Translations under genes and position numbers: made by a program | In this document: in pieces, positions 1-12,011 of the stretch | How positions within the stretch are numbered: the stretch's first letter is position 1 | How the letters are laid out: the number at the start of each line of letters is the position of its first letter | The notes under the pieces: generated by a model | Database searches by the model: none | What the model saw: only the letters and a program-made list of their open reading frames with translations | Told to the model about the DNA's origin: nothing | NCBI GenBank assembly: GCA_033064195.1 | Contig: JARBJD010000081.1 | Coordinates: 62,001-126,000 of the forward strand | Direction of reading: 5' to 3' | Source of the DNA: Blattamonas nauphoetae | Lineage: Eukaryota; Preaxostyla; Oxymonadida | DNA length: 64,000 bases

Positions 1-3000
1 GAGAATGATGAAAATCGATTTCTCCTTTCTGAAGAACAGCAAAACCACGTTAAACAAATTGTCAACGATAAGCTGCAGACAGCAGCGCGATTTTTCAAAC
101 GATCCATCCGTCGCCTCCAACAATCAACCAATGAGATGAGAAAGAAAAAGAATTTTGGTCATGAGAAAGATAGAAGTTATCGAGGAGGATCGACAAAATC
201 AAAATCTAATCAACACTTAATACCAGATGATGATAATTCAGATGCTTCACGACTGGAAAGAGAATACATTGTTTCGCCGTTGATAAACCTAGGAAGTACT
301 TATGAACAATTAGACGATGCAGAAACGGCCTTGGACTGGTACGACAAAGCTCTCCTTTATGCTGAGCATTCAGTGTGTCTTTCTTTCTTTTATCGATTAC
401 TCCCATTAGTATCATTTAAAAATGATATACAATAATATTGGCCTACTCCATTTTGATCGAGGAAATTATGAGGATTGCATAACCACGTTTTCCGAGCTTC
501 TAGACATTTGTCGAATGCGTCCACGTTCCGCTGGACCTTCAAAGCACACAAAAAAGCGAATTATTATTCGAGAAGATGACGAGGATGATGAAGACGAAGA
601 GGAATCAGCTTTTGCAGACGGCAATTCTGAATATGTCGTTACTGCTCTCACAATGATTACCAAAAGCCGTGTTGCGTCTGTTTCTTGGTCTTTTTTCACA
701 AGATGTCTTCTTAGAATGCACCAATTTTCCGAACTTAGACAGATCTACTCACAATTACAGAGGTTCCTCAAACGGAACAAATCAGAGGATGCCGAACAGG
801 CACTCACAGAAATTAAGGAATATGTATCATTTTCTTTTCCTTTTTCATTCCTTCAGATTAACAGTTTTGAGGAGAAACAGAAGAGGGTAAAGGAACTCAA
901 GAAAGATCTTGACGGAGGTTCTAAATCCACAGATGAGAAAGTATTCTTCGACTCTGCTCATCGTCTTCAGTTAGCAATCTTAAACGAACTATATGAGCTC
1001 CAAATTTCACTGGACGACGTTCTGACACCACAATCAGTGATTGACGCCGAACATCCTCAGCCAAGTTATCTCACAACACTCTTCACAATCATCGAAACAA
1101 AGGAAGCATATATTCAGGAGCAGAGTCAAGCATTAGCTTTCAAGGAAACACAAGAATCTCTTTTTAGTCCAAAGAAGGAACCAGAACTCCCGAGAATGAA
1201 GCTCTCTCTTCTCGAAGACTATCGTGCTTGTTGTGACACTCTCATGCAGGTCTGGAACACCCTTCCCTTCTTCTCTCCTTAGTTCAAGGATTGGAATCGT
1301 GTCCAGCAGATTTGTGAGAAGGAAACCAGGCTCTGTGTAGAGGTTGGAGCGGAGTATCATCGATGTCTTTCGTTTTTTGATCAAGCTCGTTGTTTCGCAA
1401 ATCAGAACGTTTGCTCATCGTTCCTCATCACGTTTCCAGGAGATTGAATCAGCCATCGAAATCATTGAGAACACTCTCTTAGTCCTCTTGTCCAACATAA
1501 TCGATAGAAACAAATCCGCTTTGGAGATGGACCCAACAGAACCACTCCCACCCGACTATCTGCCAGCTCTCATGCTGAAGGTGGATGCCATCGCTCTCCT
1601 GCACACTCTCTCGGAACAGAAGGAGTCCATGGACCAGACTCGGCAAGCTAAAGTTGAATCGGACCATTCAAAGAGTCTGGTCATGTTGAAGGAGGTTGAG
1701 CTCACTCTCAGATCCAAGGCACCCAAATCTGTCATCAAACGTCCACCACCGAAAAGACACACAGTCAAAAAAAGTCCAACTGATTCAGAGCCAAGACCTA
1801 AGAAAGTTGCGAAACCAGATATCATGGTAGAGATTGATTCGGAAAGTGATTCACCTCGCTTCAACCATTTCAAACCAGGATCACCTACGTCTCCAATCAG
1901 GAAGATTAAGAGAGATGATCCAGATTCAGATGATGAACATAGCATCGTTCCAAAACAAGGAAAGAAGATGAGGTTAGAATCTCATGAAGAAAGCGAAACA
2001 GACACTGTTCCTCCACCAGATTCCAAAGACAACATCACTAAACTTCTCCAATTCGATCTTTTTGAACTTGATGCACTCCTGGACGATAAATTCTTGAATG
2101 ATTCAAAACCGAAGACTCGCTCATCAAACTCTCAGCCGAAGAAACAAGACGGGACAACCACTGAGAAACCGGAAACCCCACAGCCAATCTCTCAGACTCG
2201 TCCAATCAGCAAAGAGCCTTCGAATGATATCGCAGTTTTTTCGTTTCAGAAACTCCTCTCTGATCAATCTGATTCGGATTCAAACGAGCCAGATCTCCCC
2301 ATCCATCAACAAACACAGCTCAACAACGATCGGGCAAAGAGATGGAAACGATTGCATCAGAATGATGACACATTAGCCCTCGTTGGAATGGAAGACAAAT
2401 TCATCCAATCTCAAGCCCAAAAGAAGGAAGAGCCTGAATGGACTGAGTTTTCGGAGATCTTTGGGTCGATTGCTGGCCAAATTGCGGAGTTGGAAGAGAC
2501 ACAAGCACTAGACGTCTTCCCAACTCGTCCAACAATGGACAACTACTTCAGACCTCAAGAAGATCGACATCCGATCGTTCGCCAACCTCCGCAAACACGA
2601 GATGCTCTCCTCAGAAACCACCTCGAAACCAGTCCATCAAACCGAGTCTACAACCCGAACGTCAATGTTTATCATCCTCGGCATCGCCAAGTCCGACATG
2701 ACCCCCTTCCTCCTCCCCAACTTCGCTCGAAGAACCCGAAAAGGAGACAGCAATACTTCCGAGATCAACCATTCTTCAGATCGATTGAAGGGTATCATCT
2801 CTACCAACCAGATCGAAGACGAGGACCCCAAGAAACAGCAATTCCGACTCCAGGTGTGATCTATGCTCCCGGCGAATTGCCAATCGAACGAAATCAGACA
2901 AGACAACCAAGGCTTCATCAGGTTCATCAACAGCGAGAGTTGAATGAACCACAGACGTCTCTGCAGATTCCCAATGAATTTCATTTCGAAGGGGAATCGC

Positions 3001-4461
3001 AACTTCTCGCAGATCTGGTGGAATGTGTGAATGAGGCTGTGAACGAACCAGTCGCTCAACCAAATGAGACAAGATTGCGAACTCCAGAAAGATCGAATCC
3101 AGTCGTTCACCCCGTTCAAACTCCACAGAGTTCGTCACATTCACCACTTAGTCCATCGGTCCCGAAGGTTTCTTCTTCTTCATCATCACTTTTCAGACGG
3201 TCATTGTCCATTTGGCGGACGTCCAACTTCTCATTCCGACATCAATCGAAGCGACGGTTGGATGGCTATTGAAGCAAGCATCTGACAGATACCTCAAAAT
3301 GAAAGGGACAACCGCACAGGCACTACCTGCCTCGCTGGACAACTGTATTATCCAGTCATTAACGAGAACAGATGGTTGCACTCTCGATCCCAACGATAAG
3401 CTGACGGATGTTCTCCCATGGGATCCGTCTGAGCAGATGATCGGACAACCAAACACACCTGAAGTTATCGCTGTTCTGAAAACAACAGATCTTCCATCTG
3501 TCTCTCAGCACTATCTTTCTGTGGCGAGACAGAAGAAAACAGAATCAGAGGGAATCATCCCTCATCCAAGTGGAGCAATCTTGACTCAACTCGAATCAAT
3601 CGAAAGAGTGAATGATGTTCAGATCAAGATCACAGTATGTCCATATTCTTCCACACCACTTCTTAGGATGTCAGTGTCGACGGGGCTGATCTGTCACTCA
3701 TGCTGGACACAATGACTGTTCAACCACCGCAGCCATTCTATCTGTCGAAAGTTGACCCATACATCAAAAACATCACTTCTCTCATCTTCTCGCAGACATT
3801 TCTGGATGATACCTTTGTGATCTCCCTCACTCGCCTTCTTCCATCTCTCACAAGTCTAAGGCGTCTTGATCTCTCAAGCAATATGATGACATCAGTGGGA
3901 GGGAGTGCCCTCTTTGATGCTCTCGCTGGAAATGCCCAGCCTGTGAAGAAAGGAATTCGCCCGAGTCTTATCTCATCTGTTCCAATCACAACCCAGACTC
4001 GCACAACCGTCCGTGGTCCTCGATCACCACTTCTCGATGTTCTGAATGTGTCCTACTCACTCTTTGACATGGAAGGGGTACAAACCCCACACACTCTGGT
4101 CTGCAAATTCACTCGATCATCCTCGTAGCTTCCAAGTATTCTCCGCTTTCTTGAGTCCTGCACCGAACAACACCCGCTACAAACTCTCTCAATCGTCGAA
4201 TCTGGCCTTCCTGGTATGTTCATGATGTCATCATATTTTCCAGTTGATGTTGTCACGGCAATCGTGTCTGGAGCACTTTCTCCTCACGTCTTCGTCACAT
4301 CACTAGAATGTCGCTCGTCGACATGTCCTTCACATGAAGTTCAACACTGTATGTCTTCTGTCTTGTTCACTTGTCAAGTATTCCCCAATGACCTCATCCC
4401 TGTGGAGTCACATTTGGTGAGTTGTGATATTCTTCTTGAATTAAACGCTTCATCAAATTAA
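1..4461 (+). CDS. TONSL/TONSOKU-like genome maintenance protein (5' partial, spliced)
   Basis: The reading frame is open from base 1, so the 5' end lies outside the window. Exons that join in phase: 1-372, 410-823, 857-1249, 1283-1408, 1440-3167, 3197-3634, 3667-4077, 4129-4213, 4244-4461; the introns are 29-51 bases, GT-AG, mostly phase 0. The product has about 1,390 residues here: N-terminal TPR repeats (e.g. AETALDWYDKALLYAE), an acidic run, a long disordered Ser/Pro/Lys-rich middle, a ubiquitin-like domain from base 3,197 (IEATVGWLLKQASDRYL) and leucine-rich repeats (LTSLRRLDLSSN). TPR, ubiquitin-like and LRR order is that of TONSL, which reads new histones at damaged replication forks with MMS22L. 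No ankyrin repeats are visible, as in plant TONSOKU. A further small intron (4349-4378) is possible near the 3' end, so the stop is less sure than the identity. Confidence 0.72.
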
Positions 4462-4523
4462 ACCCTTGTTCTCTTGAAGTGTTTGAATCAAAAACAAAAG
4501 AAGACCAAAACAAACACAAAAAG

Positions 4524-7500
4524 CTATCGATTGGTAAGTGGATCCTGTTGTCGGATCTGATTCAAAATGAGACTAACCTGTTCGTACCAATCACAACCTC
4601 CAACTTGTCTGAGGTAATTAATGGATTTCGTCAGAACTGAGATAGACGTTTCCAAGTCGATCCGAGAGAAGACAGTGAGTGAGTTCGCTCCTTTCTCCTC
4701 CAATTGACTGAAGAATGATGCGAGTGCAATGTCTGGGGTAGGTGTTCCTTGTTCCTCCATGAATTTCAAACAGGTCTTCAAATGGTGTTGGAGGAGGCTC
4801 CGACGTTTGTCTTCAGCTTCCTTGATTCTGATTTGTGTTTGTGTCAGGAGGTCAACTGTCTGTGCGGTAAATGCATCAGTTGTTGGAGTTTTCATTTCTC
4901 GTGGAAGCTGAGTGGATGGGATGGTGAGAACATCGATGATCAGATGAGGAGACGATGCTCGACTATCCCCAGGCATACTTCCGATTGTGAATGGATGCGA
5001 GCTGTCTCCTGAAGGGTGGACCGGATGTATTGATGGAGAGGTTTCTGTTGAACTTGGTGTGCTGTGGATATTGTGAACCGAGTTGATGAGGACGTCTAAT
5101 CCCAATGATGACAGTGATAAGTTTTGCATCTGATTCAGTGCTGGGACTTTCGGAATGATGAACGATCCAGTGAGACTCGGTGGAGGTTTGGGGTGATTGG
5201 CTGGGGTTTGTTGATGTGTCGGACCCAGAGAGCCAGGTGAGTTGAAATAAGGAGAGGAGAATGATGGGAAAAAAGATAGTGATGGTTGAGACTGAGACAG
5301 AGAAGCAGTGCTGAATGGCATGAAATCCACTCCACTTGCACGACGTCTGATGTGTGGTGGAACGTTCCCAGATCGAGAAAGTTCTCCGGTGTGAGACAAA
5401 TCTTGTGACACTGCAAGAGGATTGATTGGAGCTGTCATGGTCGCCACTGTGCCCCTTCTTCGGCGCCATTCGGATCGATACTGTTGGGACACACTGACAA
5501 CATCTTTCAACGAAGCGTACTCCTTATTTACACGAAGGTATTTCATCTTCCAGACTTGCTCGATTCTTCGAGAAAAATACTCGACAAGGATGGCCTTTGC
5601 ACGATCGGTGATTGCAGAGGATGAGAGTGTCCGAGTATCGTTGACCATGCCATTCGGACAAACAGTTGTGACTGGCTGTGGTGCAAAGCGCATCAGCAAC
5701 ATTGCCCCAAAGGTCTTCCTCCCGTAATCTGCAGATGAGAATACAGTTGCGAGTCGGCCATCGTGGTTGATTGCGAATCCATCAATCACAAACTGATGAG
5801 CACGAATCATATAATCAATCCGATTTGCTGCGAGGAAGCGGCGAGTGGTATATACAGAATACGGGGATCTGTTCGCATTTGGAAGATCATTCGATGCTGG
5901 ATCGGCCCAAAGTGACGTATGATGGATTTCGAACTCCCTCGTTCGCGCATTGTTGAATGCGAGAAGAGGTTTCGATGGGATTGGAGTAACGCCGGCTTTT
6001 TTGATGTCTTCTGGTGAGGGATTGGGATCTTCGAGCATGGCGTAGTAGTCAAAGTGATCGAGGAGCATCAGTTCTTCCTCGATGTTCAATGTCGGAAGGG
6101 TCGAAGTGAGACCAGCATGGCAGATGAATATGCGACGGCTTGTTTCGAGTGGTTCGATAGGGGTGTCGAGCAATGTGGTAAGCGGAAGGAGGAGGGAGGA
6201 CTTGGGGAAAAGAGGAATTGGAGCAAGTTCAGCATGATGTCGCAACGTTGCGAGAATAGCTAACGGAAGAGCGTTGAATACTCGCTCAAAGTCGCTGAAG
6301 AGTGGATGTTTAGGGCTCGCTTTGGCCGGGCCGAATTGGTTGATGATGTGACTGACATTGCTCCCTCCTGGCGCCATGTCGGGATATTTCTTGTACAGCT
6401 CATTGTTGAACGTGAATCGGCACGAAATGTATGACTCGTGATTTCCACGAAGAAGGAAGACGTTGTGAGGAAAAGCAAGACTGTAAAGAAGTATGAGTAG
6501 CATGGTTTCAAGCGAATTATTTCCTCTATCAACATAATCACCGAGAAACATAACTGCTTTATTTATCCGAGGGGGAGGTTTGCTGCTGGGAGCGTGTGGA
6601 TGATATGAAGGATCGAGAAGGTCAGCGAGGAGAGTGTCGATCGAGTCGAGAACGACAGATAATGATGAGAGGTTTCCGTGGAGATCACCAACGAGGAGAA
6701 GTCCCGAAGAAAAAGACGCTTTCGATGGATCGGTGGCAGGTGGGACAAAGTCTGGATGATACGGATGGATCGAAGCAGGTGGGTTGAATTGGTTCGTGTT
6801 TGAGAAAGCTTGCTCTGCGACTGTTGACGAGTCCGGAGCTGTTTTGGCGAGTTTTGCCAGAAGTTCGTCCAGGTCAGATTCAGCTGTGTGTGTCTGCTCC
6901 GAAGTGGTTGGCAGTGAATCATCAAAATCACGGATTCTCTGTCGATCACTATCGGTCTGTCCAAAATCGAGAGTAACCTTTTGGAGCATCGTCGGGGCTT
7001 GTCTTGCACGAGCCCTTCTTTCCCGATTCTCTTGGCGAATCTGTCTTTGCTTCTCACGATTGTCCAGATAAGCGTTGATTGATTTGAGGTATGAATCTTT
7101 CTGTTTTCGTGGAATATGTGATGCCTTTTTCTTGTCAGCTCTTGTCTGCGCATCCAATGCTGCTTCTTGGCGATCTTGCTGCTCTTCAAATTCATCGTCT
7201 TCGACAGTTTGGGAAAAATCTGGCTTTCGAGTGTTTAAGAATTGGAGGGTGAGATCAAGGATCGAGCGGACGACTTGGGCAGTGAAACTGATCGCGACAC
7301 GTTGAGTGTTCGGATCATAGTTGCCAAATATCATTCGCTTGATTGTCATTACAAAGCCGACTGTGAGATCCTCCAATTTCTTCGGAAATGAGATGGTTGG
7401 TGGAGTCAATGGGGTTGGGATAGGAGAGAAGAAAGATGGGTGGAGTGAATACCCTAATCGATATACAGCATGTGAAGGTGCGAAATGTGTTGTGGGATAG

Positions 7501-10500
7501 TGTGTGATATAGTATGGACTGACAGACGCGGAACACGAGGTGTGTGTATAAATGCGAGAGGTCAGTTGAACTTGTGTCAGAGGAGGGGTGGCGGGAGATG
7601 GTGGTTGGATGGGACGTGGAGAATAAAACGGTGAGTGTGATTTGTTGGAGATTCGTCGACGCTGTGCCGATGGGAATGAAGTGTGAGGTGCAGCGAGAGA
7701 TTCAGGAGTGAGGGTGTTGGAGGGGAGATATCTGTGGTGGTGTGAATGGTACACGACCTGATATGGCATTCCCGAGAGGAGGAGGAAGCCTGTGACGGTA
7801 CAGGCGTGGTTGCATGGGACAATGGGCGAGGGAGGTTGGGTGTATGGATGGAGCACTCGAGGAGGAAGACCGTTCCTCACTCGAGGATTGGGAGAGTCGA
7901 TTGTTTGAAAGAAAACACTATCAAAAAATGGATAAGCTCCGAAGTCGTCCCAGGCATCTTCAAAATGTTCGAGAGCGAGGGCGCTGCGGATGAAAGAAGA
8001 AGGTGCGTCGGCCGTTGAGATGATAAAGTCTGAGAATTGTGGGTCGTCCATCATCTCCTCTCGCAGTGTGATCCATTCATCCTTCTCATCCTCATCCAGA
8101 ACCGATGCTTCCTCATCTTCGACGTCTGAAGAATCGCTGAGAACATCCAGGGCGAACATGTCGTCTTCGATGCGCATCTTCATCTTCTTCCAGACGTACT
8201 CAGCAGCTGTCTCCTCTTCGTTCATCAGGTAGTGGATTTCTTGGTCGGTCAATTGGTGGAATCGCTTCACATTGCTTGAGGGCTTTTTCCCGAGCCTCTG
8301 CATTTCCGCCAATGTGGCAACTTCGAGCGTATCGTTGAGGATGGATCCGTCGATCTCGAGTTTTGGGCGGACTGTGTTGATCGCCGTTTTTCGCCTGTTT
8401 TCCTGCTCATCGATAACGAACCTCCAGTGCAAGAAAAGCTCGTTCTGTTTCAGTTTTCTCCTCTCCATTCTCTTCCTTTTCCGCTTCTCTCTTTCTTGTT
8501 TCTTAACCTTTGAAAGGAATTGCTCCTCAATGTTGGCTTTCAGAGCGTTCTCGTCGTCCAGCAGATTTTCAGATGACTTTCCGATTGATTGATATCCAAA
8601 CGAAAGTCCTTTGCCCTCAAATTCCTGGAAGGACACCTGAGACGACTTGGGATCAGTGAATGAGTGACCCATGCCGGAACTCTCCAAAGACAGTTTCTCG
8701 GGAGAGGTCAGATCATACTGAACGACGGAGAGGGGATGAGGCATCGTGGTTGAGTTTGGCGAGATGGTTGAGCGGGCATGCTGTTTGGGGACTGACATTC
8801 CACCATCGCTGAAGCCGAGAGGGTTCGATCCAACAAAGGTGCGAGAGCGCTGGAGGGTGTGTCTTTGCTTCTGTTTCTGCTTTTGGTCTTGCAGTTTGAC
8901 GAGGACCTTCCAGATTTTAAGTGAGGATGCGATGATGTCGAAGAGACGACGACTTCTCTCCATTTTGTATGTTGTCTTCACCAATCTCCGGATCGCATTC
9001 CCAAACTCGCCTCGGTGTGCAAGTGATGTGTGAATGGAGAAGGGTGTATACAAGAAGAAGGACGGGGAGCTGTGAGAAGAGAACAATGTGAGCAGATCTT
9101 CTCCAGAGACCGGTTGTGTGGGGACGTTGGTCATCAACTTGGAGATAAAACTGCCGATCTTGGATGAAGGGAGGAGAAGCTGAAGGAGACGAACAGTCTC
9201 TTCTCGAGCTGGGGGCTCGGTGTCGTTTGGAATCCACGCTTCGCTGATTGTGATGGTTGTATTTTCTTCGACTGGATGTTCCTGTGATTGAGTCAGGTTG
9301 GGAATGTGGGCGTTTGTTTTCCCGTCAATCCCGAATGATCTGAGTGCGGTTTGGGGAGACGAGGCTGAGTGCGGCTGAGGAGCTGTCGATGACTGTCGGA
9401 CGAATCGAGCCATCGTGCGCATGACCCATCGGAGAGAGATGGATGGATGAATCACAAACTGGGAGAGAACACGACGGCCTTGCGTCATGACAGCGATGAC
9501 GGGAGATTGGGTGATGGTTGGTTTATGACATCGAACGGTCGAGTCTTGCGTTTGAGAGAGAGACGTTTGCTGAGGTGACACGAGGGAATCATCGAACTGT
9601 TTGTAGAGATGGACAGTTCCAGGAACGAGGAAAGCCGCGACAAATCGAGGCTGTTTGTGAATGTCTTTGAATGCTGTGTCGAATTGTTTGCTGGTCGAGG
9701 AAAATGTGGCCGATCCCTTCGCTCCGTCAAACAGGTTCGGGCGGCGATTGGGTTGGTTTGTGGTCAAGATCCCGCTAAGCTGATGTGACGAGGTGGAAAT
9801 TGTTGCATGTGATGCATAGAACGAAAAAAGGTTGGTCTTTGGGTCACAATTGATGTACGTGATTCCTGATGATGCCGGAGAATTCAGAGACTTCAAATGA
9901 GAGAAATCTACACGTGAGGACAATGAACATCCAACTTTGTTCTCCAAAGTGTTGTATGGACTGGGGAGTGCGTATTCATTGGAGTGAAAAAGTGGTCGAT
10001 GAAGTTGAGACGGATTGGGCTGTTCTGAGAGGGGGAAAATGGAAGATGCTAACGGTGAAATGCTTCTTTGTTCGAGATCTGGTGTTAACGAACGAGAGAT
10101 CGAAGAATTCTGTGGGGTAATGCTTGGAGTTGGGACCGGAGTGAACATCGGAGTTGGAGACTGTTCTAAATTGTGAGAGGGCTTAGGATTGGAATAGTTT
10201 TCTGGTTTGAAGTTAGGGTTCTCATATTCAATTGGGGGTAAGTGGAATAGAACAAGATTAAAGTCAGTTGGAAGTAGGTCCAAAGTTGGGCGCTCTGTAT
10301 ACGTAGGCTTTGGCATATCCTGAAGATCTTCTTCATACGTATCATTATCTCCTGCCCAGATATGCGGAAGAGGTGGTTCTTCAGGTTGAGGGAGTGTAAT
10401 GACAGGACGATTAGGAGTAAAAAAACGAGCCGTATCAAGTTCCGGGGGGCCAATATGTTCTGTCAATTTCGAAACCGAAGATGCTGTATCAGATTGTTGT

Positions 10501-11024
10501 TCTCGTTTCTTTCGTTCGATTGCTAAGCGATCTTGTGGTGAGAGAGGGCTTGTCTCCTCTAATTTTGATTTGACCGATGACAAATCAGGTGTACCTGAGG
10601 CATTCAAAGGGACAGGAGTGGCCGTGTGTCTCCGATAGAACCTTCGAAAAGTGGGACTTTTCATACATTCGTGAAAAACGCGAGTTCGAAAATTATCTGC
10701 TGTTTCTCCCTGTTTGATTGTAAAATAGCCTCGAGGATACGCCCAGCTTAGAGGATATTGTTTCGATGTAAGTGGAAAGGATTGGAAGTGTTGTTCCCAG
10801 GCATTTTGGTAGTTTGGGTCGATAACAGGAATGAGTGACGAGGTTTCTAGAACATGTTGTTTAATCTCAGGAGATGCATCACTCAATATAATATCTGGCT
10901 CATCAAAGACAAAGACGCAAAAAAATCCCGGAGGAAGTCGAGTTTCTGGGAGAGTTGACGAGCCGAAAGAATCGATGTTATCCGGAACGATTTTACGAGG
11001 GTTCCGATTGCGCCGAAATGCCAT
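4524..11024 (-). CDS. Giant protein with C-terminal-half PPP serine/threonine phosphatase domain
   Basis: A single 2,166-residue frame without introns. The PPP catalytic domain lies at about residues 1,440-1,790. It carries GDLHGN, GDYVDRGN, GNHES, the CHAGLT histidine, RAHQ and SSADYG (replacing the usual SAPNYG), so all the metal and phosphate ligands of PP1/PP2A-type enzymes are present. The first 1,400 residues are mostly low-complexity Ser/Pro/Gln sequence with a few denser segments (an N-terminal part near residues 30-140, and a Lys/Glu/Arg-rich part near 870-910). About 370 residues follow the catalytic domain and end in a helical stretch. Catalytic PPP subunits are normally about 300-350 residues, so the large flanks probably do the targeting that separate regulatory subunits do elsewhere; that is inference. 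It converges with the TONSL-like gene, 62 bases apart. Substrate unknown. Confidence 0.85.
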   Translation of the reverse strand: MAFRRNRNPRKIVPDNIDSFGSSTLPETRLPPGFFCVFVFDEPDIILSDASPEIKQHVLETSSLIPVIDPNYQNAWEQHFQSFPLTSKQYPLSWAYPRGYFTIKQGETADNFRTRVFHECMKSPTFRRFYRRHTATPVPLNASGTPDLSSVKSKLEETSPLSPQDRLAIERKKREQQSDTASSVSKLTEHIGPPELDTARFFTPNRPVITLPQPEEPPLPHIWAGDNDTYEEDLQDMPKPTYTERPTLDLLPTDFNLVLFHLPPIEYENPNFKPENYSNPKPSHNLEQSPTPMFTPVPTPSITPQNSSISRSLTPDLEQRSISPLASSIFPLSEQPNPSQLHRPLFHSNEYALPSPYNTLENKVGCSLSSRVDFSHLKSLNSPASSGITYINCDPKTNLFSFYASHATISTSSHQLSGILTTNQPNRRPNLFDGAKGSATFSSTSKQFDTAFKDIHKQPRFVAAFLVPGTVHLYKQFDDSLVSPQQTSLSQTQDSTVRCHKPTITQSPVIAVMTQGRRVLSQFVIHPSISLRWVMRTMARFVRQSSTAPQPHSASSPQTALRSFGIDGKTNAHIPNLTQSQEHPVEENTTITISEAWIPNDTEPPAREETVRLLQLLLPSSKIGSFISKLMTNVPTQPVSGEDLLTLFSSHSSPSFFLYTPFSIHTSLAHRGEFGNAIRRLVKTTYKMERSRRLFDIIASSLKIWKVLVKLQDQKQKQKQRHTLQRSRTFVGSNPLGFSDGGMSVPKQHARSTISPNSTTMPHPLSVVQYDLTSPEKLSLESSGMGHSFTDPKSSQVSFQEFEGKGLSFGYQSIGKSSENLLDDENALKANIEEQFLSKVKKQEREKRKRKRMERRKLKQNELFLHWRFVIDEQENRRKTAINTVRPKLEIDGSILNDTLEVATLAEMQRLGKKPSSNVKRFHQLTDQEIHYLMNEEETAAEYVWKKMKMRIEDDMFALDVLSDSSDVEDEEASVLDEDEKDEWITLREEMMDDPQFSDFIISTADAPSSFIRSALALEHFEDAWDDFGAYPFFDSVFFQTIDSPNPRVRNGLPPRVLHPYTQPPSPIVPCNHACTVTGFLLLSGMPYQVVYHSHHHRYLPSNTLTPESLAAPHTSFPSAQRRRISNKSHSPFYSPRPIQPPSPATPPLTQVQLTSRIYTHTSCSASVSPYYITHYPTTHFAPSHAVYRLGYSLHPSFFSPIPTPLTPPTISFPKKLEDLTVGFVMTIKRMIFGNYDPNTQRVAISFTAQVVRSILDLTLQFLNTRKPDFSQTVEDDEFEEQQDRQEAALDAQTRADKKKASHIPRKQKDSYLKSINAYLDNREKQRQIRQENRERRARARQAPTMLQKVTLDFGQTDSDRQRIRDFDDSLPTTSEQTHTAESDLDELLAKLAKTAPDSSTVAEQAFSNTNQFNPPASIHPYHPDFVPPATDPSKASFSSGLLLVGDLHGNLSSLSVVLDSIDTLLADLLDPSYHPHAPSSKPPPRINKAVMFLGDYVDRGNNSLETMLLILLYSLAFPHNVFLLRGNHESYISCRFTFNNELYKKYPDMAPGGSNVSHIINQFGPAKASPKHPLFSDFERVFNALPLAILATLRHHAELAPIPLFPKSSLLLPLTTLLDTPIEPLETSRRIFICHAGLTSTLPTLNIEEELMLLDHFDYYAMLEDPNPSPEDIKKAGVTPIPSKPLLAFNNARTREFEIHHTSLWADPASNDLPNANRSPYSVYTTRRFLAANRIDYMIRAHQFVIDGFAINHDGRLATVFSSADYGRKTFGAMLLMRFAPQPVTTVCPNGMVNDTRTLSSSAITDRAKAILVEYFSRRIEQVWKMKYLRVNKEYASLKDVVSVSQQYRSEWRRRRGTVATMTAPINPLAVSQDLSHTGELSRSGNVPPHIRRRASGVDFMPFSTASLSQSQPSLSFFPSFSSPYFNSPGSLGPTHQQTPANHPKPPPSLTGSFIIPKVPALNQMQNLSLSSLGLDVLINSVHNIHSTPSSTETSPSIHPVHPSGDSSHPFTIGSMPGDSRASSPHLIIDVLTIPSTQLPREMKTPTTDAFTAQTVDLLTQTQIRIKEAEDKRRSLLQHHLKTCLKFMEEQGTPTPDIALASFFSQLEEKGANSLTVFSRIDLETSISVLTKSINYLRQVGGCDWYEQVSLILNQIRQQDPLTNR

Positions 11025-11225
11025 GAACGAAATAATGATCTGGGGAGATCAAAATACTACCGGTGGACGTGTTGTTGGGATGAACTATCGATAATCTGTA
11101 TCCAGCCCTTGATTCTTCTATTTTGTGGCATTCTCTCTTATTATGAATTATTCATTTTAAAGTCACCTTAAAAAGTGTTTGAAGGCATCAAAATCGCCTC
11201 AGTCTTTCCTTGAAATGAGACCAAT

Positions 11226-12011
11226 TTAGTACTTTGGTTTCATTTCATCAGCAAGCCATTGTGAGTTGCTTGCGAATGGAGAAGCCTGGAATGGATGTTT
11301 GGTCCAGAGGTTTGGAGTGAGGTAGTTGTAGCTCTTGCAAAGGGCGAAGAATGTAGCTTTGACGAAGTTGCCCATGGTGCAGGTCTTTCCCTTGGATTGA
11401 GTGAAAACGTCTTCCACACCAGCGAGGGCGAGCACCTTCTTTGAGTTGGGAGCGGCAACAAGACCAGTTCCTCGGGGAGCTGGAACAAGGCGCACAAGGA
11501 CAGAACCGCACTTGCCTGTGACTTTCATGGCAACAGTGTGAGGTTGACCGATGTTGTTACCCCAGTATCCGAGACGAACGGGGACCATGGCCATTTTGGC
11601 AGCCATCATAGCGCCACGGATGGCACCTGCAACTTCCTTGCTGACCTTCACGCCAAGACCAATGTGTCCCTTGTGGTCACCAATGAGGACAATTGACTTG
11701 AAACGTGTGCGCTGACCGGCAGCTGTTTGCTTCTGGACAGACATGACACGCATGACTTCCTCCTTGAGGCTTTCCTTGGGGATGAATTCGTCAACAATTT
11801 GGGATTCCTTGATTGGGAGGGAGTGAAGATAGATCTCGTGGATGTCAGTGATCTTCTTGGCTTTTACGAGACGTCCAAGCTTGGTCACAGGAGTCCAGAC
11901 CTCCTCTTCGAATTTACGGGGTCCACGGGCACCGCCACGTCCACGGCCGCGTTCGCCACGACCTCTTCCTCCCATTCCCCCACGGCGATTTTCTGAGCGT
12001 TGGCCTTCCAT
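11226..12011 (-). CDS. RPS2: 40S ribosomal protein S2 (uS5)
   Basis: A 261-residue intronless frame of the usual length for eukaryotic uS5. It begins with an Arg/Gly-rich tail ([18 protein letters not shown]). The S5 double-stranded RNA-binding core follows ([18 protein letters not shown]), then the C-terminal S5 domain ([20 protein letters not shown]). The protein sits at the small-subunit mRNA entry channel and takes part in decoding fidelity. It is transcribed divergently from the gene at 12309 across about 300 bases, where no clear promoter element was recognised. The start at 12011 is favoured because the RG-rich tail begins directly after it. Confidence 0.97.
   Translation of the reverse strand: MEGQRSENRRGGMGGRGRGERGRGRGGARGPRKFEEEVWTPVTKLGRLVKAKKITDIHEIYLHSLPIKESQIVDEFIPKESLKEEVMRVMSVQKQTAAGQRTRFKSIVLIGDHKGHIGLGVKVSKEVAGAIRGAMMAAKMAMVPVRLGYWGNNIGQPHTVAMKVTGKCGSVLVRLVPAPRGTGLVAAPNSKKVLALAGVEDVFTQSKGKTCTMGNFVKATFFALCKSYNYLTPNLWTKHPFQASPFASNSQWLADEMKPKY

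Noticed and set aside
676-702. Possible 27-base intron in the TONSL-like gene
   Set aside because: In frame and with GT-AG ends, but shorter than every other intron here; left as coding.
4729-5012. Plus-strand frames opposite the giant PPP gene
   Set aside because: They are shadows of a 6.5 kb coding frame on the other strand and show no independent motifs.
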